64,000 nt of DNA from Welwitschia mirabilis (lineage: Eukaryota > Gnetophyta > Gnetopsida > Welwitschiales), in contig JBOZIK010000001.1 in NCBI GenBank assembly GCA_051453625.1, positions 183,804,978-183,868,977 of the forward strand. Direction: 5' to 3'. Below the pieces are notes generated by a model. It was given only the letters and a program-made list of their open reading frames with translations. It did not search any database and was not told where the DNA came from. Position 1 is the first letter of the stretch. Each line of letters starts with the position of its first letter. Of the stretch, positions 49,330 through 60,480 are shown piece after piece. The position numbers were made by a program, and so were the translations under genes.

Positions 49330-49334
49330 TTTCC

Positions 49335-49846
49335 TATCCTTTCTTTTTAATCCTAATGTTATATTTTAAAATGACTTTTCATGATACCTCATTAGGATTT
49401 CTAGTAATTGGCTAGGATATTATTTATTTATTTGAGATGTTAAAGTCAATAATCAAACTAATAATATTGTTTCAATGTCAGCCTATGTTAGGTTTAATCA
49501 TTCCACACATGAAAGTTGATTAGTATTATACTTATTATAATGATCAATGTCATTGATTAATAATTTTTGTGGACAACATTCTAACTTATTCAACCAATTA
49601 TATGACATTGAAGGAATGTTTTTCCAATAAAATCTCATTTATCATCTTAAGTTATTTCTCATGGAAGATCATGTTTAAATTCTTTAGATGTAGACTTGGA
49701 TTTAAATTATAAGAATAAGATTAATTTATCAATAGTTAGACAGTTAAGAAGTGGACATTTAACAAAACTATCTATTTGAAGTTTGGCTAATTAAAATTAT
49801 GGATTAAAAGAAAGTTATACTCATTGGAAGAAAAATTCAACCTCAT
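49335..49846 (+). other. 3' interior of E before the chromodomain
   Basis: Homologous to D 45990-46990 (shared ATGATCAAT.TCATTGATTA and GGCATTGAAGGAAT-like segments). No intact frame. Confidence 0.5.
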
Positions 49847-49970
49847 AAAGTGCAATGGTTAGAATAGATAAAATTAGAAACTTGGAAATATGAAATGGAA
49901 ATATCACAGTGAAAATCTAGGTCTTTTTATTCAAGCTTCAACAATAAAACATTTTTAATAGGTGGAGAAA
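49847..49970 (+). pseudogene. Chromodomain end of E integrase, and polypurine tract
   Basis: Reads KVQWLE, a stop, IKLETWKYEMEIS, a stop, then FYSSFNNKTF. This is the aromatic-rich KVQW...ETWE core of the chromodomain that ends chromoviral integrases and is thought to target heterochromatin. Both Trp are intact here. GGTGGAGAAA (49961-49970) follows and abuts the LTR start. Confidence 0.7.
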
Positions 49971-51569
49971 TGTCACTTATAGATTTTTGAAGGTCCAATG
50001 ATCTAGTTAAATAATTAAATAAAAACTAGATAGAAATAATTTTTATCTAGTGAAGCCTAGTTAAATGATTTAATTGCTAGATTCTTTATTTATTCTTTAC
50101 TTATTAGCATATTATTATTATTTGATATGTAATTCTTTACTTTTTGAAAACTTGTTATGTTATAATTATTATTTTACATGCTTTCTTTTCTTATAACTAT
50201 TATACTTAATAATATTACTTTATTTTTTTCCTTATTTATTTAATGATATACTTTCAGTAGTTAAATTATTTGTTATATAAATATTATTTTATTTCCTTTT
50301 GTAACTATTACATTTAATGTACCTGATTATTATATTCCTTTATTTTCTTATTTTTGTGCATACAAAAAATTCTTGTAATAGCTTTAATTATGAAGAAAAA
50401 TTATGTTAGATTATTTTAATATTTTATTTTAGTGTTACATGCAAAAGTAACACCCATAATTATGATGTAGCATTTTCTTTTATTAATTATAACAGATATT
50501 TATGTTTGACAAAATCTTATCTCGATGTATCTATTAAAATTACTTGCTAAATGTCTTATTTTGATTCTTTTCTTAATAATTGCAAGTAGTGGCATGTTTT
50601 TAGAATTTTGGGATTTTTATTTAGAGGCTTATTGAAGTAAATACTAATGATTCTTTGTATTTTCTATAAATAAAAATATGTTATGTGAATGATATTTATC
50701 TTCTTTATACATATTTTGGAAAATTCCAAGAATTTATTGATTTATGTAACTTATGTATTGATGATGAAGGCATCTTTTTCATAACTATTAATTACTTATA
50801 AGTGGTAAAATATTTTTGGTATGTTGAGCATTTAGTATTATTATGATGAAATATTAAATGTGCCTAGAGGTCAAGTAAAGTAATGATTAGGGGTTAGGGA
50901 ATCATAACCATTTTCCAAGAATAGTAGTGGCTTGTATGTGTCCCTCAAAATTCCCAATATCTTTTGAATTCCTTTATTTCATTATAAATAGGGTCTCTTT
51001 TCTTCTTAGTCTTATTCCTCTAAATATATTCTAGTCTTGAAATACTAGAGACATTCTACCTTAAAACTTTTGAAAATTTGGAACATTTGGAATTTTAGAG
51101 TTTTTGGAGCTTGGGTGTAGTAATATTAAAGCTCAGGAAACTTTACTTTGAATCATGGATATGGTCCTAGGTTTCTCTTTATTCCTTATATGGTCGTATG
51201 TATTTCTCGAAGCTTGTATGATCTATATTTCTTTTCTTATATATGTTATATGATTCTTATGATTTTCTATATCTTTTATATGATTCTAGTTTTACTTGTG
51301 GTTTAGATATGATTTTATTATCATTTTCTAAGATCCTATATTCTTGCATCCTTTCATGATCTAAAGAAATTCTTATTTAGTCATATATTTTCTTAGGATT
51401 CTTGTAAATTTATAAAATGTTTTTTTGAGTATGTTCTATATGTTTAAATATTATTCTTACATGAATCTTATTTCTTGTAAAAATTCCTGATGCTTGAAAA
51501 GTAAACCTATGAAAGCAAATCTTATCCTTTTTTAATATACATTTCAAAATCCAAATATTTTCATGAAAA

Positions 51570-51870
51570 TGAGAGTTCCACAAATTACTAAATAAGTAGT
51601 GGACAACGGAAACTCATAGATCTCTGAATGAGGCAATGGGATTGATAATTCATAGATTGTCTAATGAGGTAGTGGAAAGATAAAACCATAGATTACCAAA
51701 TGAGGGAGTGGAAATGATAATCCATAAAACATCAAATAAAGTAATGTAAAAATAAAAATAAAATAACAAATCATCAAATGAAGTAATTATAATGATGATC
51801 CACAGATCGTTGAATGAGATAATGGACAAATAAAAACCATAGATCATTAAACGAGGAAGTGGTAAATTAT
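51570..51870 (+). repeat. Minisatellite of about 40 bp in the right E LTR
   Basis: Seven or so units on CATAGATCATCAAATGAGG plus TAGTGGA. Same array as 15950-16235. Confidence 0.8.
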
Positions 51871-52110
51871 ATGATAAGACTAGCTAATCTAATTTTCATT
51901 TCCATGAAAATCTAATGCTTGACTATTTGGATTCTTTATTCTTGGGTCATCTCAATTTATCTTATACCTTCGAGTTCTTATTACCTTTATCTTTACCTTG
52001 TTTGGGCCATACGAGGAACTATGATGATTCACGGTTCTCACTCCATATTGTTGTATGTTAAATAGAAGATAAACTAGAGTACAATAAAAGCTAGTTTACC
52101 TTGCCAAGGA

Positions 52111-52953
52111 NNNNNNNNNNNNNNNNNNNNNNNNNNNNNNNNNNNNNNNNNNNNNNNNNNNNNNNNNNNNNNNNNNNNNNNNNNNNNNNNNNNNNNNNNN
52201 NNNNNNNNNNNNNNNNNNNNNNNNNNNNNNNNNNNNNNNNNNNNNNNNNNNNNNNNNNNNNNNNNNNNNNNNNNNNNNNNNNNNNNNNNNNNNNNNNNNN
52301 NNNNNNNNNNNNNNNNNNNNNNNNNNNNNNNNNNNNNNNNNNNNNNNNNNNNNNNNNNNNNNNNNNNNNNNNNNNNNNNNNNNNNNNNNNNNNNNNNNNN
52401 NNNNNNNNNNNNNNNNNNNNNNNNNNNNNNNNNNNNNNNNNNNNNNNNNNNNNNNNNNNNNNNNNNNNNNNNNNNNNNNNNNNNNNNNNNNNNNNNNNNN
52501 NNNNNNNNNNNNNNNNNNNNNNNNNNNNNNNNNNNNNNNNNNNNNNNNNNNNNNNNNNNNNNNNNNNNNNNNNNNNNNNNNNNNNNNNNNNNNNNNNNNN
52601 NNNNNNNNNNNNNNNNNNNNNNNNNNNNNNNNNNNNNNNNNNNNNNNNNNNNNNNNNNNNNNNNNNNNNNNNNNNNNNNNNNNNNNNNNNNNNNNNNNNN
52701 NNNNNNNNNNNNNNNNNNNNNNNNNNNNNNNNNNNNNNNNNNNNNNNNNNNNNNNNNNNNNNNNNNNNNNNNNNNNNNNNNNNNNNNNNNNNNNNNNNNN
52801 NNNNNNNNNNNNNNNNNNNNNNNNNNNNNNNNNNNNNNNNNNNNNNNNNNNNNNNNNNNNNNNNNNNNNNNNNNNNNNNNNNNNNNNNNNNNNNNNNNNN
52901 NNNNNNNNNNNNNNNNNNNNNNNNNNNNNNNNNNNNNNNNNNNNNNNNNNNNN
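52111..52953. other. Assembly gap, 843 N
   Basis: Lies inside the right LTR of E. Comparison with the left LTR (16475-16815) suggests only about 340 bp should be missing if the LTRs are collinear. Confidence 0.9.
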
Positions 52954-53035
52954 TAACTGTCCACTATTCTATTTACTGTTTTTGGGTTGTAAAAATGTGG
53001 ATTTTACATTTTGGCTTAATAATGTGGGTGTTACA

Positions 53036-53040
53036 AGTAG
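53036..53040. other. Target-site duplication of E, right copy (AGTAG)
   Basis: Identical to 14345-14349. Confidence 0.65.
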
Positions 53041-54884
53041 AACCTTCATTTTAATTGCACTTGTTCATCTTCATACCTTTGATGTATATTTTATAAGAAT
53101 ATTGCCCTTAATACCTACTACCCTTTTGAGTGGTACTTTTATAAGAATATTACTTTTAACTCATTTTAAGAATGCATTAGTATAAACTTTAATTATCATA
53201 AAATACTCCTATTCATGTTCTTCCAAATTGTTACGTGTGAAAGATCCTCTCTATTCATTAAGATAAAGGATAAATAGAAATAATAATGTAAAGGCTAATG
53301 CCAATAATCATGGAAATAATTATAGAAAACAATAAAGAAATTACTTAATGCAAAAGTATAGGAATGTTAAACAATGATGTTTTTAACTCATATAGCTCAT
53401 CTTTATAAGAAGAAAAGATAAAATGCATATTACCTTTGTTTCTTTTTATAGACTTATTTTCTAGATTTCATCATAGAAATTTAAAACAATTTTAGAGTAT
53501 TACATTAAGAATCTTAGTTGTTACCAAATATAATGAAGAGTATTATATTAATTTTAAAAATTGTACATTTTAAGTACACATATGTATTACTTATTAAATA
53601 ATATTAGAATGATGTAAATTCTATTTTATCTAATAATGTTTTACAAAGTTAGAAGAATAAAAGTAGACATTTATGTTTTATCATGAAGGAAAATGTAATT
53701 TCCTCATCCTAATTTTCACCTTTAGATGTGAAACTTAGGTGATTGAAATATATTATCTTCATTAAATAAAAATAACATGGCATTAGCTATGCTATTAATG
53801 TTCCAATTTTGTAGCTTCATCACTAGCTTTTCAACATGATTTGTATAACATATCTAAGACGCCTACTTCATATATTCTATCAATGTTAGTTTGAATGATT
53901 TATTGTTACATATTATAGGACCATAATTCTTAGCTATTCATATGAATTTTGTTCTTATTATTTGATGATTTATAGTATTTCAATGATTTGTGGCTGGACA
54001 ACTTCCTCTTAATTTTGTTTATATTTTTATCAATGTGTTAAGTTTGATCCTTTAATTTTGTTAATTGGAATTATAGGATACTAATCTTTAATGTGATCTT
54101 AGTCAATTTTTAATAAAACATAAGCTATAAAATACTATAAGAACTAACTTCTCTTGGGATTAATTTCTTAAATTTTTTTAAGCTTTGATTCCTTAACATT
54201 GGATTCAATGATCTTACCTCCCTTCTTCTTATGCTTTTTAAATTAGATGAATCATTATTATGCCAGTTAAAATTTACAACTTCTATCATATATTAAAATT
54301 TATTATGAACTTTACTTAATTATAAAAATGATTCTATTTTACTTTATTAATAATTACAATCATCTATTATAATTTTTAAAGTTTCATTAATAAACCTCTC
54401 TTTTTCTAGAACTTTTTAAACGTCGAGACTATTAACTTTAATTTGGCTATCACATCTTGGGATTAAAAACTTACTCTTGAGTACCATGTTAGAGTTTATG
54501 ACACACATGCTTTGGTAACACATTAGAAGTTAGAGAAGGAATAACCTATCTCTTAGGTTAGGATTAAATTATAAAATCTGAAAGTAAGTTTTGTAAATAG
54601 TAAGAAAAATGAAACATTCCTATAAATGATAATTTAGGTAGTAGTATCTTAGGTAGATGGTTAGTTGATGAATCACCTACTTAAGTCTTGAAATTAGGCC
54701 TATATGACTTTAAATGTTTCATTATATTTTTCTAACTTCTTTTCTGATTGATTATAAAATAAAATTATTTTGAAATGAATGATTTTCATCTTTATATAGT
54801 GTTTTTTAATAAGAAGACATGGATTTGTTAGAATTAAAATAAAACATGTCATTTCATAATTTATTGACTAAATCAATACTTATT
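53041..54884. other. AT-rich spacer, nothing recognised
   Basis: About 1.8 kb with no frame or repeat I can name. A short duplication (TTTTATAAGAATATT) occurs at 53090 and 53130. Confidence 0.55.
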
Positions 54885-55420
54885 AAACATATTATGTTAA
54901 CTTGATATCATACTCTAATTATTATATCAATAGATCATTCTATTTTAAACACTATTGTGTTATGCTAACAAGGTGTTAATAGATCACTTCCGTTTAGCGT
55001 ACTATCATTCTATAATTATTGTTGCATCAATATGTTAGCTTAGTTTAGCTTACTAGGATTTTACACTAACCGTATGTTAATAAGTTACATTAGTTCGGAA
55101 TACTAGCATCCTATACTAGTTGTTTTATTAATAGTTTACTTTAGTTTAGAATATTAACATTCTATATTAATTATTGTGTTAATAAGTCACTTTATTTTAG
55201 CATACTAATATTCTATAGTGGTTGTTATGCTTATATGCCACTCTAATTTAGCATACTCACATCCTATACTATTGTGTTAATAGATCACTCCATTTCAGCA
55301 TGCTTGTATCCTATATGAAAATTTGTATTTATGGATTACTCTAATTCCACACATTAGTGATTTATACCACTTATGTTATTAATGAATTGCTTCACTTCAA
55401 TACGGTAGCATAATCATTGC
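54885..55420. repeat. Diverged tandem array, units of about 51 bp
   Basis: About ten units of roughly 45-58 bp on the theme GTTAATAAGTCACTTTAGTT then TAGCATACTA.CATCCTATAC and a TTGTT end. It stops within a few bases of the LTR of C at 55423. Confidence 0.75.
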
Positions 55421-55422
55421 AA

Positions 55423-56664
55423 TGCCAATTTGTGGGAATTGACGGTGTATTTTGAGTGCATTTATAGGACTTTTATATAGTTTGGATTTAATACTAATGA
55501 TTATGAAGAACTGATTGGATGATCAGTAAAACATACAATTCTTAGCATATTTGGAGGCTTCTTAAGCTTATTCTGATACTTCATACTTTGGAAGAAGGAT
55601 GTATAATATAGAAGACTGATTTATCTTGAGATTAAAGATGAAAAAGCTTATCATCCCCTCTGTCGTCCCCATAACAGACAAGACGATAACACTGTTAACA
55701 TGAATGAATGCTACAGAGCTGACAGTGGGGCCTAAAGATAATGGACCACCATTTAACATAGAGTAACATCCCCTCTATCATCCCCATGGTAGTCAAGATA
55801 ATAGCTATTTTCTATGATGGAAAGAATTATCCTTGTAATGGGGTCATGCAATCCATTTTGGCTGGTAGGGTTTTTTCTCTAACTTCTAGGGTTGAGCTAA
55901 TAAAACTTCAAAGTAAAACTAAAATACCCTTCCTTTTCTTCACTTCTGTTTTCATATTTTGTACCTGATAATCTTGTGATAGAAGACTAAAGGACAAGAG
56001 GTCCATCTAATAGCTACAGAGAGAATTTTTCTTGGTGTTGGGCTAAGTATCTTTCATTGAGGAGTTGCTACTTTATTATAAGTGGATGTAAAAGTTCTAT
56101 AATCAATTCAAATACTCTTTTTACTACAATTATGTTTATGTCCCTTATGGTTTAAGTTGGTTATAATTAATAATAGTTTTATAATATTTAAATCATAAGG
56201 CATCCTTTATTAAGGTTGAATTCTATTAGTTTAGATTTATATTGTTGTTTTATTTCAATCTCATATTGCATTCCATATTCTATTTAGCATATCTCATAGT
56301 TTACATTAGTTAGAAAAATGTAAGGAATTATTCTTAATTGACTTGAATTATAAAGAGCTAGTTATTGTAATAGGAGGACTAAGGGTCCAAATAGAACTCA
56401 TCTCATTTGCACTTCATTTTATTACACTTTACTTTTCATCTTACATCGCATTTTGCATTGTTATTTACTTTCATTTATTCAAACACAAAAATACTAAAAA
56501 TACTTTTCTAAAATCAATTCTCTAACTCTAAGCCTAGTTCCTTTAATGGATTATGACATTCAGATTGACTCCTGTCTATGTTAGAGTATGTTTTCTGTAA
56601 GTATTATGATTTGTAGGTTTACCTAAAAGACTTAAAGATTGCATAAATTCACACTATAACATTT
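55423..56664 (+). repeat. 5' LTR of element C
   Basis: Start set at TGCCAATTTG, aligned with TGTTAG of O through TTTTGAGTGCATTTATAGGA; it ends just before the primer site, about 1.24 kb. The U3 part has hairpin motifs at 55660-55690 (TCGTC/GACGA) and 55773-55806. The block TTTTTCTTGGTGTTGGGCT at 56026-56044 is shared with the LTRs of A and O. Confidence 0.7.
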
Positions 56665-56665
56665 A

Positions 56666-56686
56666 TGACATCATTACCAGGGAAGG
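56666..56686 (+). other. Primer-binding site of element C
   Basis: TGACATCATTACCAGGGAAG, Athila-type site with transitions, one or two bases after the LTR. Confidence 0.7.
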
Positions 56687-57199
56687 CCGTAAGGAGCTGG
56701 ATAATTGTCTCTATCTAGATAAGTACTCAAACTTATGTTAAGGTTATTTATTTAAAATAGTGATGTATTTTTAGCATAGCTTCAGTAGGTTTATTTCAGA
56801 AATTTTTCTTTTCCATAGCTTTTAAGATCTCTGTCATCCTCAACAAAACTGGGAATGATGGTTCTGAATTTTTGAGTTTAATTTCTTTTTGCAAATTTTC
56901 TTTTTTTCTTAGACTAGTAATAAAAATATTGTCATATTCTCTGTCATCACCATAACAGCTGGGATGACAATCTCATTTTTTGCTTTTGATAATTTCTATC
57001 TAAGTTCAGTTTTCTATTTTTGTGATCATCGTCCTCTCTGTCGTTCGTACGACCAGGTGGAAGATAGTCTATTGTTTTTTTTTTTATTTCGGTTTTTATT
57101 TACTATTTGAGCATGCAGGGACATGATGAATTCTAGTGGAAAGATGAAATATCAGAGAGAGTAGAACCTAATTGAAGAAAACATCAAAGAAGGATTATT
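56687..57199 (+). promoter_or_regulatory. Leader of element C with two hairpins
   Basis: At 56942-56969 TGTCATC pairs perfectly with GATGACA around a loop containing CCATAACAG. At 57040-57053 GTCGT pairs with ACGAC around TTCGT-type bases. Non-coding up to the gap at 57200. Confidence 0.65.
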
Positions 57200-57867
57200 N
57201 NNNNNNNNNNNNNNNNNNNNNNNNNNNNNNNNNNNNNNNNNNNNNNNNNNNNNNNNNNNNNNNNNNNNNNNNNNNNNNNNNNNNNNNNNNNNNNNNNNNN
57301 NNNNNNNNNNNNNNNNNNNNNNNNNNNNNNNNNNNNNNNNNNNNNNNNNNNNNNNNNNNNNNNNNNNNNNNNNNNNNNNNNNNNNNNNNNNNNNNNNNNN
57401 NNNNNNNNNNNNNNNNNNNNNNNNNNNNNNNNNNNNNNNNNNNNNNNNNNNNNNNNNNNNNNNNNNNNNNNNNNNNNNNNNNNNNNNNNNNNNNNNNNNN
57501 NNNNNNNNNNNNNNNNNNNNNNNNNNNNNNNNNNNNNNNNNNNNNNNNNNNNNNNNNNNNNNNNNNNNNNNNNNNNNNNNNNNNNNNNNNNNNNNNNNNN
57601 NNNNNNNNNNNNNNNNNNNNNNNNNNNNNNNNNNNNNNNNNNNNNNNNNNNNNNNNNNNNNNNNNNNNNNNNNNNNNNNNNNNNNNNNNNNNNNNNNNNN
57701 NNNNNNNNNNNNNNNNNNNNNNNNNNNNNNNNNNNNNNNNNNNNNNNNNNNNNNNNNNNNNNNNNNNNNNNNNNNNNNNNNNNNNNNNNNNNNNNNNNNN
57801 NNNNNNNNNNNNNNNNNNNNNNNNNNNNNNNNNNNNNNNNNNNNNNNNNNNNNNNNNNNNNNNNNNN
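57200..57867. other. Assembly gap, 668 N
   Basis: Covers the start of Gag of C. Frames drawn through it are artefacts. Confidence 0.95.
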
Positions 57868-59250
57868 TTATAACAAAAAAGTAGATCATGTTATTTTTTC
57901 TTCAAATATGTTAAAATTGTTGCAAAAACAAAAGCAAGTTGCTTTGTCTAGTACTCTAATTATAATAGGAACTTCTACTATGAATGAAAATGTTACTCTT
58001 AGAGATTTAATTGCTAATCGAAAATATGAAATTTAAAATCCCTTTAATTTACCACCTGGTAATGATGTAGAGTTAAGAAATTTAAGTGCATATCCAACTT
58101 TTTCAAGGGAAGCTAAGGAGGACCCTTTCCAACATTTAGCTGACATTGAATAACTTGTGCTTACCTCAAGGAATGGGAAAAAATGTAGTAGTGATCATAC
58201 GTACATGATTATTTTTCCAGTCACACTTTGAGGAAAGGAAAAAATTTGGCTTAAAACCATTCCACATAAGAGTCTTAAGTTATGGAGTCAAGTGTAAGAA
58301 GTTTTTATCAAATGATCTTTGAGTGAAGTTCTATGAGAAAAAAAGAAAGGAAGTAACAAACTTTCAACAACAACCTCATAAGGATTATGCCATAGCTTAT
58401 GAATGATTTTCCATAGCTAATCATTTCAACCCTATTGATGAAATCCATAAGATTAGCTAATTATTTCTATAGTGGATCGAATTGTCAAACTAAACAACTT
58501 GTAGATTTTTCCTATGGAGGTAACTTGTTGAACTTAGTCTTGGAATAAGCATGAAGCGTGTTAGAAAAATTAGTAGAAATAAGTCAAACTTAGCCTAAAT
58601 CTACTAAATAAAATCGAACTGTCGGCCAAATCCGAAAAGATGTAAAGGAGGTTAAACANNNNNNNNNNGCACAGGTAGGAAAATATGAAAACTCAATTTC
58701 AACTTGTAAAATTTGTGAAGACAACTCCCATCTAACTAACGAGTGTTCTTTGTTGCCAACTTGTAAGAAAATGATGTTTGAGGAAGTTTGTGCTTTTAAC
58801 CAAAGAACACCTAACTTTAAAAGTCAACCATAATTTCAACAAAGATTAGGTGGACAATCACAATGGAAGCCTTTTGAAAATAGATTTAAAAATTCAAATT
58901 TTCAACCAAATTTTTAATAAAATCCAATTGATCTACTTAGAGAATCCATAGAAGAAATGAGGATGATGTAAGCAAAGACTAATAGCAACATTGAAAACTT
59001 AGTGGATGTGCTCCAACAAATAATGCTTGTCAATCAAAGACCACAAGGGTCTCTTGCATTTCAACCTTTACCCAACCCAAATAAAGTCAAGAAATATCTA
59101 AAAGTAGTAATAAGAAGTGGAAATGATACAACACCTCCTATCCATGAGGTGATAACTTCCAAAAACAATGAAATAAATGAAGAGGATGATGCAAAAATTT
59201 TGGATTCATATAACTTTCTCTCAACAGCACATACTAAAATATTCACTGAG
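57868..59250 (+). pseudogene. Gag of element C, broken
   Basis: The capsid/nucleocapsid precursor. After the gap the plus strand reads TLRDLIANRKYEI, then FNLPPGNDVELRNLSAYPTF, FQHLADIE and the RDHTYMIIFPVTL region (about 57990-58220), the capsid start shared with A and O. A CCHC zinc knuckle, CKICEDNSHLTNEC, is intact at 58705-58746. 59002-59262 is open and carries the coiled/linker segment with MLVNQRPQGSLAFQPLPN, the sequence seen in A at 8260-8210. About ten stops, most of them TAA or TAG at Gln positions. Confidence 0.8.
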
Positions 59251-60100
59251 AATTATTCATAAGAAAAATAAAGGGAAGAAACCATATACTCCTTCGCTTG
59301 ATCAATTAAATACAAATCCTACCTTTGATGAATACTTGAAAACCTTAATGTAAGAGGTAAACATCAACTTGCCTTTTTGAAAACTTTTGCAAGAAAACCC
59401 TAAATAATAAAGTTGTGAAAGGACCTAGTGAGAATAAATAAAAAATAAACCATTCCTAACAAAGTTTTTCTTACTCAATATATTTCCAAATTAGTCATGA
59501 AAAAGTGTCCTAAATTGAAAGACCACAGAGCTACAACTATAAGTATCACCTTAGAAGAAAACAAAAGAATTCAAAAAGCTTTAATTAACACAGAAGCTAA
59601 TGTAAACATCATGCCCTTACACATATGTAAGAGACTTGGATTAGAAAATAGAAAAGAACTTACACAGATTATCTTGGAATTAGCTAATAATTCAATCAAG
59701 AAACCATTAGGGATTATCAAGGACTTAGTCATCCAAATTGAGAAATCCTTTTACCCCATAGATTTAACTATCATTAAGGTATAACATGATGGAGGTTATC
59801 AACTTCTCTTAGGAAGAGCCTTTTGTGCAATTACCCATTGTATCATTAATACACGAACTAGGATGATGGAATATCACATAGGCAATAAAAAGTTTACCAT
59901 TCAAGTTTTTGATGCTACTAAAAAGAAAATAGGAGATGAGTTTAATTTAAAAGAAGAATTGAAACTAACATTATTTTTACAACATCAACCAATTGAGGAG
60001 AGATTAATCTTGCTACATAAACCAATTTTATATGATGATCCAATAGAAACACACTATCTTGAGTTTGAGGATGAAGAATATGTTGACTAGGAAGAAACTT
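59251..60100 (+). pseudogene. Protease of element C, inactive
   Basis: 59497-59784 is open. At the retropepsin active site it reads ALINTEANVNIMPLHICK, where the family has Asp-X-Gly, so the catalytic Asp is Asn and the Gly is Glu. The flap-to-C-terminal part continues through a stop to LLGRAFCAITHCIINTR (59808-59855), the conserved GR-F motif. 59863-60090 is open with MMEYHIGNKKFTIQVFD and the acidic linker. The G-to-A changes again suggest decay of methylated C on the other strand. Confidence 0.8.
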
Positions 60101-60480
60101 AACATATTTACTTAGTAGAAAATCTTTTTGCAGAGTGTCATCCCATGTTTGTCATCCCCACGATAGATGAGATGACAACTGAAAATTTCAACTTATAACT
60201 TAAGAAATTGCCTAAAGACCTGAAATATATTTTTCTATTTGATAATCTGAAGAAACCCCTGATAATAAGTTATTGTCTAACTTCTCAACAAGAATCCATA
60301 TTGATCTCACTTTTGACTTCTAAAGAAGATGCCTTTGCTTAGACTTATAAAACTTAGTTGCTATTCCTCCCTCTAGAGTTTAACATAAGATTTACCTTGA
60401 AGATAATGCTAAACCTTTTAGGCAACCTTAAAGAAGGCTTAACCTAGATCTTAAGTAAATACTTAAGGATGAAATCATTA
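60101..60480 (+). pseudogene. Protease-RT linker of element C, with hairpin in the coding strand
   Basis: Decayed coding sequence: LKKLPKDLKYIFLFDN near 60200 and LTSQQES near 60280 are typical of this linker. At 60136-60177 TGTCATC pairs perfectly with GATGACA, a hairpin of the same type as in the leader and LTR although it lies in translated sequence. Confidence 0.6.

Larger units (their letters stand above)
14350..53035 (+). mobile_element. Chromovirus E (Tekay/Del-like LTRs), host to nested insertions
   Basis: Two LTRs of the same subfamily, each starting TGTCAC and ending TTACA or TTATA and each carrying the same minisatellite of about 40 bp, lie 33 kb apart. They are bracketed by the identical pentamer AGTAG. 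A primer site for initiator tRNA-Met follows the left LTR. A chromodomain remnant and a purine tract precede the right one. Removing O (18570-35017) and D (38896-49329) leaves an interior of about 6 kb. No gag, RT or RNase H is recognisable in it, but it contains a homoserine kinase fragment. The long LTRs with chromodomain suggest the Tekay/Del branch. An alternative is two unrelated solo LTRs with a chance 5-bp match. Confidence 0.65.
49971..53035 (+). repeat. Right LTR of chromovirus E
   Basis: Begins TGTCACTTATAGATTTTTGA and ends GGGTGTTACA. It contains the roughly 40-bp array at 51570-51870 and an 843-N gap (52111-52953) near its end. It pairs with 14350-16885. Confidence 0.75.

Noticed and set aside
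38896-53035. Three tandem LTRs as one recombined element
   Set aside because: LTRs at 38896 and 47130 share one minisatellite and their own flanking pentamers, while 49971 pairs with 14350; nesting explains the order better.
55655-57065. CRISPR-like or riboswitch-like array of hairpins
   Set aside because: The spacing is irregular, the spacers are LTR or leader sequence, and the context is a plant retroelement.
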